NCBI GenBank assembly: GCA_026418315.1
Contig: JAOABO010000005.1
Span: 1 to 34,630, forward strand
DNA length: 34,630 bases
Source: Bacteroidia bacterium
GTDB lineage: Bacteria; Bacteroidota; Bacteroidia; B-17B0; Aurantibacillaceae
Direction of reading: 5' to 3'
Position 1 is the stretch's first letter, and each line of letters starts with the position of its first letter. The position numbers and the translations under genes are program-made. This document shows positions 28,084-34,630 of this stretch, in pieces. The notes under the pieces are model-generated. The model saw nothing but the letters and a program-made list of their open reading frames with translations. It was not told the origin of the DNA and did no database searches.

Positions 28084-28122
28084 GGCTCGTATTTTTAATA
28101 CTTGTTTCTAATGATACGAGCC
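28084..28122 (-). terminator. Possible terminator hairpin downstream of the bTHX gene
   Basis: GGCTCGTAT ... ATACGAGCC perfect 9-bp inverted repeat with about 21-nt loop, followed on the - strand by ATTTTTATT. Confidence 0.5.
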
Positions 28123-28145
28123 CACCGTGTATTTAATACAAGGTA

Positions 28146-28244
28146 TTATTTGGCTGCGGTTTTCTTTTTCTTTTTTGGCCTTGTTTTTCCATAGGTACCA
28201 ATGTGTATTTTACCTCTTTTGGTTTTTTTATCGCCTTTACCCAT
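28146..28244 (-). CDS. 30S ribosomal protein bTHX (missing from supplied ORF track)
   Basis: Reverse-strand ORF MGKGDKKTKRGKIHIGTYGKTRPKKKKKTAAK*, 32 aa; matches the THX pattern GKGDKKTKRGKI..GSYGKTRPK. Confidence 0.92.
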   Translation of the reverse strand: MGKGDKKTKRGKIHIGTYGKTRPKKKKKTAAK

Positions 28245-28261
28245 AAAATTTGTTTTGCCGG

Positions 28262-28269
28262 CAAAATTA
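28262..28269 (-). promoter_or_regulatory. Bacteroidota-type -7 element (TAATTTTG) for the bTHX gene
   Basis: CAAAATTA on + strand, 17 nt upstream of the bTHX ATG. Confidence 0.5.
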
Positions 28270-28317
28270 GAGATTATTTTTTGGATTAAGAAAAAATTCA
28301 GAATGTTTAGTTATTCG

Positions 28318-28758
28318 TCAACCCTGAATGTTTTTATATAAGTGTACAAAATTATTATCTTGTTGAATCGTCCATTTGGGTGGGTTGAAAAATTTTTTTA
28401 CAAATCTTAAAAATACTCGTGTTCTACCTGTTACAGGATGCGTTTCTTTAGTTTCAAATTTTCTTCTTTCTCCAGAAAATACATAATGATAAACATTGGG
28501 ATGTTCTTCTGAAAATTTTATTATAATCATACATACTGTATTGAGTACCCGATATACATCTCCTTTGTTGGTTATAGCATATTGATCATTCTCATACTCA
28601 TCATTTGTTACGCAAAAAGTAACATGCACTTTCAAATAATTTTCCTGATCTCTTGCAAATGATACCTCATATTGTTCATTAAATCTATTAGTAAAATAAT
28701 AAAAATACTTTGTAGGAAAGGGATCTTTCTCAAAGGGATAATGTAACAAGTCAGTCAT
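28318..28758 (-). CDS. Hypothetical protein (tentatively similar to DUF6934-like proteins)
   Basis: 146 aa; AITNKGDVYRVLNTVCMIIIKFSEEHPNVYHYVFSG...GRTRVFLRFVKK; start overlaps the end of the upstream gene by 4 nt. Confidence 0.65.
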   Translation of the reverse strand: MTDLLHYPFEKDPFPTKYFYYFTNRFNEQYEVSFARDQENYLKVHVTFCVTNDEYENDQYAITNKGDVYRVLNTVCMIIIKFSEEHPNVYHYVFSGERRKFETKETHPVTGRTRVFLRFVKKFFNPPKWTIQQDNNFVHLYKNIQG

Positions 28759-30251
28759 TGTAATGGGTTTACCTTTCTTAAATGAAATTGTGTTGCAATG
28801 TTAATAAAAAGGAAGGGTAATAAAAAATAACGGTATCTTGTAATGGCCCCTATATTGGGCGAGGAAACAGATATCATCAAAATAAAATATAGTACTAACA
28901 TAAAAACGTAAACAAAATGCAGTGGATGAACTCTTGCATATAAAACAGTAGCAATTAATAACAACAATATAGCAATATTTTCAAACCAAACAATTAAATC
29001 CATTACAGATTGTATATGATGAGGATAAAAGAAAAAAACAGCCAATGACTCTACAATGCTTTTAAGGTTGTAAAACAAAGGTTTTTGAAAATTGATAGGG
29101 GAAATAAATATGGTTTTGTTAGCTTTTTCTATGTAGTACAAACCTTTGTATTTTTCGGTTGTATCTTTATTGAGTTCTTGAATAGTATCTTGTAAATGAG
29201 TAAGATACCAATACATAATAGGTACATTATATTTTATACGAAAACTGGGCACATTGTCGGTAGAATCAATATAAAGGTAATTCCATTCATAAGGCACTCT
29301 AACAAATTTTTTTGTACTGACCAGAAAAATTCCGCCTTTTGAAGCATCTAAAAAACGTTCTTGCCTGTATTGAATGATGCTTGCCAGGTTTTTATTAAAT
29401 CCATAACGAATAGTTATTGTTACTAAAACAAATAAAAAAAACAGGCCACCTATAAAAATGATTACTCTCAATTTTTGAATATACCCATACACAATAAGAT
29501 ACCAAAATGAAAAAAGCATAAAAGGAAGCAAGTAACTTACTCTAAAAAGGAAGGATATAATTATTAAAAAAATACCCGTTAATATATTCACAAAGTTCCA
29601 TTGTTTTTCAATAATCCATTGATACAATACGGTTACTATCAAGCCCATAAACAAAACCATCAAACTTTCTTTCAGAACAAAAGACGTAAAAAAGAAAAAA
29701 GAAGGGAAAAACGAGGAAATTAGAAAAACACTGCTCATAAAACGGTCGGATACTTTGTCTTTTGCACTATTAAAAAAAATTATATTTTTAATAAACTGAA
29801 ATACAAGTGCCCAACCCACTAATGAAAAAAATGCAGACATCAACCTATGTACAGACAAATGCCCCCCTGATATAAATGACAATAAACTATGAATTTTTAT
29901 AACCCACCTATTATCATTGTAAAAAAATTCCGGTGCTTTGTACCATGCATTCGTATATGTAAAATATTGATTAAATATATCATCATTAGCAGGTTCAATA
30001 TCAAATAAAAATTGAAAGTACAAAGATGGGTATTCTTTAGCATATTGATGAAACAACAAAATATCATTAAAGTAATTATCTTCATCAGGGGTATTTAAAA
30101 AAGAAATTTCTGATAAACTTGTATAGGAAATTAAAAAAATAAATATAGATTTTGCAATTAAAACAAAAAATACAAACTGCTTATTGACATATAAGTTAAT
30201 TTTATAAACAACAACAAGCAAAGTAACAACCCAAAATAAAAAAACAATCAT
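28755..30251 (-). CDS. Multi-pass membrane protein, possible GT-C-type glycosyltransferase
   Basis: Many TM segments; acidic first loop SFLNTPDEDNYFND and SVHRLMSAFFSLVGWAL resembling PMT/ArnT-like proteins. MIVFLFWVV start at 30251 gives an ATGA overlap with the PAP2 stop. Confidence 0.6.
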   Translation of the reverse strand: MIVFLFWVVTLLVVVYKINLYVNKQFVFFVLIAKSIFIFLISYTSLSEISFLNTPDEDNYFNDILLFHQYAKEYPSLYFQFLFDIEPANDDIFNQYFTYTNAWYKAPEFFYNDNRWVIKIHSLLSFISGGHLSVHRLMSAFFSLVGWALVFQFIKNIIFFNSAKDKVSDRFMSSVFLISSFFPSFFFFTSFVLKESLMVLFMGLIVTVLYQWIIEKQWNFVNILTGIFLIIISFLFRVSYLLPFMLFSFWYLIVYGYIQKLRVIIFIGGLFFLFVLVTITIRYGFNKNLASIIQYRQERFLDASKGGIFLVSTKKFVRVPYEWNYLYIDSTDNVPSFRIKYNVPIMYWYLTHLQDTIQELNKDTTEKYKGLYYIEKANKTIFISPINFQKPLFYNLKSIVESLAVFFFYPHHIQSVMDLIVWFENIAILLLLIATVLYARVHPLHFVYVFMLVLYFILMISVSSPNIGAITRYRYFLLPFLFINIATQFHLRKVNPLQ

Positions 30252-30826
30252 GTATGTAATCTGTTTTTCAATCCTGTAAAATAAAGTCCCAATGAATAAA
30301 CACAAAATGCAATGATGCTTCCTGCTATCCATCCAACCAAAACATCAGTAAAATAATGCACTCCTAAGTATAACCGACTAATTCCAGTAAGCAAAGGATA
30401 CAATATTAGCCAAAATTTTAAATTTGAGTTTTTGATAAACAATAACACCAACACAAATATAGCGGCACTATTAGACGCATGAGCAGAATAAAAACCGTAG
30501 GTTCCACCACGATAGTTGTTCACTAACTGAATTTTATCTTGGTATAATTGATTGTGAGTAGGTCTTAATCTCTTAAAATAATTTTTGGGCAAATTACACG
30601 CTTGATCACTTATAAGTATGGTTGCCCCTATTATCAGAATAATTTTTGCATAATCCTTTTTATGATATTGATGATAAATTTTAACCAAAGCCCATAGCCA
30701 TAGTGGCAAAAAAATCCATGCTTCTGATACGTACCAAAAAAACTGATCTAAAAAAGGATGATGAACGGACTGAAAAAAAAACAATACATACTCATCAATG
30801 AACTGAATGAAATGTCCTGTATTCAT
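30248..30826 (-). CDS. PAP2-family phosphatase
   Basis: KNYFKRLRPTHN, YGFYSAHASNSAAIFVL, SRLYLGVHYFTDVLVGWIAGS: the three PAP2 motifs. Confidence 0.92.
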   Translation of the reverse strand: MNTGHFIQFIDEYVLFFFQSVHHPFLDQFFWYVSEAWIFLPLWLWALVKIYHQYHKKDYAKIILIIGATILISDQACNLPKNYFKRLRPTHNQLYQDKIQLVNNYRGGTYGFYSAHASNSAAIFVLVLLFIKNSNLKFWLILYPLLTGISRLYLGVHYFTDVLVGWIAGSIIAFCVYSLGLYFTGLKNRLHT

Positions 30827-30838
30827 TCTTTGTTATAG

Positions 30839-31561
30839 TTATAATATAAACAATTCTTTAAAGCGAACCGATTGCCGACGGCTAAGATCTATTTCTGCTC
30901 CATTAGATAATTTTACGATATAACCATTATTCACCCAGGTAGAAATACTTGTTACATGAAACAAGTTGATGATAAACTTTCTATTTGCTCTAAAAAACAT
31001 ATCAGATGGTAACCTTTCTTCTAAAGCATTCAAACTATTAAAAATAACAGGATGAGAATCAGACAAATGTACTTTCACATAATTTCCTAATGACTCAAAC
31101 AAAATAATATCTTTTAATGCAACAAACCAACACCTATCTCCATCTTTCATAAAAACTCTGGCATCTTTATTCAGTTTATCGGTTTTAGTAACTACCTGAT
31201 TTTCTTTTTCTTCTTTAACCTGATATTTTCGGATACAATCTGCTAATCTTTGTGCATCAATTGGTTTCAATATATAATCCAATGCCTGAAATTCAAATGC
31301 TTTTATAGCATACTCATCATAAGCCGAAATAAAAACAACATCTGGAATAGCATTAATTTCATTCAACATTTCAAAACCTGTTTTATCGGGCATCTCAATA
31401 TCCAAAAACACCAAATCCGGCTTTAATTCTTCAATTTTCTGCTTACCCTCTTCTGCATTTACACACTCAGCTATTACCTCCACTTCAGGATGATTTTTTT
31501 TAAGTAATTTTTTTAACTCTTCCCTTGATAATCTTTCATCATCTACAATAACTACTTTCAT
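30839..31561 (-). CDS. LytTR-family response regulator
   Basis: MKVVIVDDERLSREELKKLLKKNHPEVEVIAEC...DLVFLDIEMPDKTGFEML...ALDYILKPID; LytTR region DRCWFVALKDIILFESLGNYVKVHL...FFRANRKFIINL. Confidence 0.95.
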   Translation of the reverse strand: MKVVIVDDERLSREELKKLLKKNHPEVEVIAECVNAEEGKQKIEELKPDLVFLDIEMPDKTGFEMLNEINAIPDVVFISAYDEYAIKAFEFQALDYILKPIDAQRLADCIRKYQVKEEKENQVVTKTDKLNKDARVFMKDGDRCWFVALKDIILFESLGNYVKVHLSDSHPVIFNSLNALEERLPSDMFFRANRKFIINLFHVTSISTWVNNGYIVKLSNGAEIDLSRRQSVRFKELFIL

Positions 31562-31633
31562 AATAATTTTTTATTGCTAAAAATACATATAAGATTTTAT
31601 ATTTTTCAAGTTTATTTTTATCGTCGGAAAGAA

Positions 31634-32797
31634 TTAAATTTCATTGGAAAAATATATATTTGGAAATCCACGTAAATTATAATTAGAGGCCATTACTTCT
31701 CCATAAGCACCAGCAGAAAGAATGGCTATAAAATCCCCTCTTTCTGTATGAGGCAATAATACATTTTTACCAAAATAATCTGTTGTCTCACATATCGGAC
31801 CACATACATCATACAACTCATCAGGTGTTTCTAAATATTTGGAAATATTTTCAATTTTATGGTATGCTTCGTAAAGTGCAGGTCTTAAAAGATGATTCAT
31901 ACCACTATCTACAATTAAGAAGTGCTTGCTTCCTGATGTTTTATGAAACAATACTTTGGTAACCAAAACCCCACATTGCGCCACCAATGACCTACCTAAT
32001 TCAAAATGCAATAGTTGATAAGGCCTCCTTTCCAAAAACTTTTCAAACACAGCAAAGTAACTTTCAAAATCCGGAAACAAATTTTTATCGGGATGAACAT
32101 AATCAACGCCTAATCCACCGCCCATATTCAGGTGTTTTAAAACAATACCCCTTTCTTCCATCCACCTTTGTATCTCGTTTACTTTTAAACATAAATTTTT
32201 AAAAGAAGACATATCCATTATCTGAGAGCCAATATGAAAATGTAAACCAATTAACTTTAAATGAGCCATCTGAGGTAATTTCTCTAACACTATTGTCAAA
32301 TCTGAAGCATTGATACCAAACTTATTTTCTGTTAATCCGGTTGTTATAAATTTATGCGTATAAGCATCCACATTAGGGTTAATTCGCAAAGCTACATCTG
32401 CCACTGTGTTCAATTTTCCGGCAATTTCATTGACTACTTCCATTTCCTGAATACTTTCTATATTCAAACAAAAAATTTTTTGAGATATAGCATACGTAAT
32501 TTCTTCATCTGTTTTACCAACCCCAGCAAAAACAATGTTTTCAGGAAGTATGTTATTTTGTAATGCTTTTTTGATTTCTCCGCTACTTACACAATCTGAA
32601 CCAATATGATAGGTTGACAAAATCTGTAATAATTTATCCTGACAATTTGCTTTCAATGCATAATGAATTTTACCCCCAACCTTTTCAGATGCTTTAATGG
32701 CTCTTTGAAGCGTTAATTCAAAAATATCGGTATCGTAATAATAATAAGGTGTAGGTAGTTTTTTTAATTTTTCAATTATAGCATGACTGAAAAACAT
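31634..32797 (-). CDS. lysA: Diaminopimelate decarboxylase
   Basis: TPYYYYDTDIFELTL, KIHYALKANCQDKLLQIL, GLHFHIGSQIMD, LNMGGGLGVDY, DVCGPICETTDYFGKN, GAYGEVMASNYN. Confidence 0.95.
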   Translation of the reverse strand: MFFSHAIIEKLKKLPTPYYYYDTDIFELTLQRAIKASEKVGGKIHYALKANCQDKLLQILSTYHIGSDCVSSGEIKKALQNNILPENIVFAGVGKTDEEITYAISQKIFCLNIESIQEMEVVNEIAGKLNTVADVALRINPNVDAYTHKFITTGLTENKFGINASDLTIVLEKLPQMAHLKLIGLHFHIGSQIMDMSSFKNLCLKVNEIQRWMEERGIVLKHLNMGGGLGVDYVHPDKNLFPDFESYFAVFEKFLERRPYQLLHFELGRSLVAQCGVLVTKVLFHKTSGSKHFLIVDSGMNHLLRPALYEAYHKIENISKYLETPDELYDVCGPICETTDYFGKNVLLPHTERGDFIAILSAGAYGEVMASNYNLRGFPNIYFSNEI

Positions 32798-32800
32798 ATC

Positions 32801-34138
32801 CTAAAGATTAAACAATACTTTATTAAGCTGTTCCATGGCTTGTTTTTTATATTTAGATGAGACCAAAACAGAAATATTGAAATCACTCCCCCCATAAGAA
32901 ATCATACTAACAGGAATATCTTTTAATGCTTCTGTTACTTTAAATAAATACCCTGGTTTATTTTTAGGTAGGTATCCTGCAACACAAATAATAGTTTGCT
33001 CTGGGATGATTTCAACACTTGCTATTTGCTTTAATTCATTCACAATAGGGTCCAAATTAGTTGTATCATCAATCGTAACACTCACCGCCACTTCTGAAGT
33101 GGTAATCATATCAATAGATGTTTTATATCTCTCAAAAATTTCAAAGATGGTTCTTAAAAAACCATAAGCGAGTAACATTCTGTAACTTTTTATTTGTAAG
33201 GCGGTAATGTTATCTTTAGCAGCTACTGCCTTAAATCCTTCATTAGGGAAGGCATTAGTAATAATTGTACCCGCTGCCTGCGGTTGCATCGTATTTTTTA
33301 AGATGACTGGCACTTGCTCTTTTTGCGCAGGCAAAATACAAGCAGGATGCAATATCTTAGCTCCAAAATAAGCCAGTTCGGCCGCTTCGTCAAAACTTAA
33401 ATAATTAACAGGATATGTTCTGGATACCACTCTGGGGTCGTTATTATGCATGCCATCTATATCTGTCCAAATTTGAATTTCAGATGCACATATAGCTGCT
33501 CCTATAATAGATGCTGTATAATCACTACCACCTCTTTTAAGATTATCAATATCGCCATAAACATTTCTACATATATATCCTTGAGTAATAAATAAATTAT
33601 CATCTTTATATTGATTTAAAATATCACTCAAAACTTTTTTAGTAAACTCTATATCGGGTTCATTGTTTTCGTCTAATTTCATAAACTGTAAGGCATCTAA
33701 TAATATGCTTTTCACTCCTATTTGTTGAAGATATAAGTTGAATAAATGAGTGCTTAATATTTCCCCTTGTGCTAAAATAATTTTTTCTTCCTTAACAGTA
33801 AAGGTAAATGCCTCGTTTCTGTAATTCCTGATAATTTCAAATACTTCTTTGATAACCTGCTTGCCCTTCATATTATATTCACCCTGAAGTAAATCATTAC
33901 ATACTTCAATATATTGATTATACAAATTTTCAATCTCAACCCCTGCTTCCTTTAATTTATTGTTTCTTAAATAATCACTAATCTTTACCAATGTATTAGT
34001 TGTACCACTCATTGCAGACAAAACAACAATTTTCGGTTCATCATTTACAATTAATTTTGTCAGTTGCCTCATCCTTTCTGCTGAACCTACACTAGTTCCG
34101 CCAAATTTTAAAACCTTTAATGTTTTGTTTTTCACCAT
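32801..34138 (-). CDS. lysC: Aspartate kinase (monofunctional)
   Basis: LKVLKFGGTSVGSAERMRQL, VVLSAMSGTTNTLV, LKRGGSDYTASIIGAAI, WTDIDGMHNNDPRVV, FGAKILHPACI; C-terminal ACT-like regions. Confidence 0.95.
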   Translation of the reverse strand: MVKNKTLKVLKFGGTSVGSAERMRQLTKLIVNDEPKIVVLSAMSGTTNTLVKISDYLRNNKLKEAGVEIENLYNQYIEVCNDLLQGEYNMKGKQVIKEVFEIIRNYRNEAFTFTVKEEKIILAQGEILSTHLFNLYLQQIGVKSILLDALQFMKLDENNEPDIEFTKKVLSDILNQYKDDNLFITQGYICRNVYGDIDNLKRGGSDYTASIIGAAICASEIQIWTDIDGMHNNDPRVVSRTYPVNYLSFDEAAELAYFGAKILHPACILPAQKEQVPVILKNTMQPQAAGTIITNAFPNEGFKAVAAKDNITALQIKSYRMLLAYGFLRTIFEIFERYKTSIDMITTSEVAVSVTIDDTTNLDPIVNELKQIASVEIIPEQTIICVAGYLPKNKPGYLFKVTEALKDIPVSMISYGGSDFNISVLVSSKYKKQAMEQLNKVLFNL

Positions 34139-34302
34139 ATCATTTTATCAATTTTCGGCATAATACTATTAAAAATATCGCATAATGTAAATAATGAATT
34201 TATCAACTATTTTTCATATATTACATAAACACCCCATTTTGTAAAAGTATTTTCTATTTTGAGTAAACTTGATTAGCTTTTGTATTTGCATAAATTAAGT
34301 TG

Positions 34303-34310
34303 TAACTTTG
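34303..34310 (+). promoter_or_regulatory. Bacteroidota-type -7 element (TAACTTTG) for pdxA with TTG at 34280-34282
   Basis: TTG-N20-TAACTTTG ending 5 nt before the ATG at 34316. Confidence 0.6.
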
Positions 34311-34315
34311 CCGCT

Positions 34316-34630
34316 ATGATAAAATTCAAACCCGTAATTGGAATATCTCAAGGGGACATTAATGGCATAGGACCAGAGGTAATATTGAAATCTGTTCATA
34401 ACCCAGATTTACTGGATATCTGCACACCTGTTATTTTTAGCTCTCAAAAAACCATCACCTATTTCCGAAAAGCCCTTCAACTCAACGACTTTAATTTTCA
34501 TCCAATCAAAAATTTCACTCAAATTAATCCCAAAAAAGTCAATGTATTTATCTGCTATGAAGAAGAAGTACCCATTGATTTAGGTCATCCCACCATTGAA
34601 TCTTCCAAATATGCCTACCTATCATTAGAA
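34316..34630 (+). CDS. pdxA: 4-hydroxythreonine-4-phosphate dehydrogenase (partial, runs off window end)
   Basis: MIKFKPVIGISQGDINGIGPEVILKSVHNPDLLDICTPVIFSSQKTITYFRKAL...: PdxA N-terminus; absent from ORF track because no stop lies in the window. Confidence 0.92.
   Translation, partial: MIKFKPVIGISQGDINGIGPEVILKSVHNPDLLDICTPVIFSSQKTITYFRKALQLNDFNFHPIKNFTQINPKKVNVFICYEEEVPIDLGHPTIESSKYAYLSLE

Noticed and set aside
1-34630. CRISPR arrays, transposons, prophage or defence islands
   Set aside because: Looked for regularly spaced repeats, transposase/integrase motifs and known defence domains; none seen on either strand.

Overview
This 34.6 kb AT-rich window looks like ordinary chromosomal DNA from a Bacteroidota (Chitinophagaceae-like) genome. 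The gene content, AT-rich leaders, TAnnTTTG -7 promoter motifs and a T9SS-type sorting tail all fit. It is densely packed with housekeeping genes: PUR/DUF3276 protein, ALDH7-like dehydrogenase, SlyD-like FKBP, rpsU, LOG-family protein, ruvX, gpsA, tatC, padR-pspC pair, phoH, paaABCD, lon, nadC, DUF4783, rlmH, leucine dehydrogenase, clpX, lpd, lysA, lysC and the 5' end of pdxA. There are two tRNA genes (Pro-GGG, Ser-UGA), three two-component proteins without adjacent partners, and a small PAP2/membrane-protein/unknown gene string. I found no CRISPR array, transposon, prophage or recognisable defence island, and no convincing novel multi-gene system. The points most worth a second look are: a decayed duplicate fragment of the phoH 3' region next to tRNA-Ser; a T9SS-tailed secreted alpha/beta hydrolase with a cutinase/PETase-like catalytic-motif layout; a bTHX gene and a pdxA start missing from the ORF track; a probable leaderless pdxA promoter; a histidine kinase with an atypical G1 box; a paaABCD cluster without paaE; and the GT-C-like/PAP2/unknown operon.
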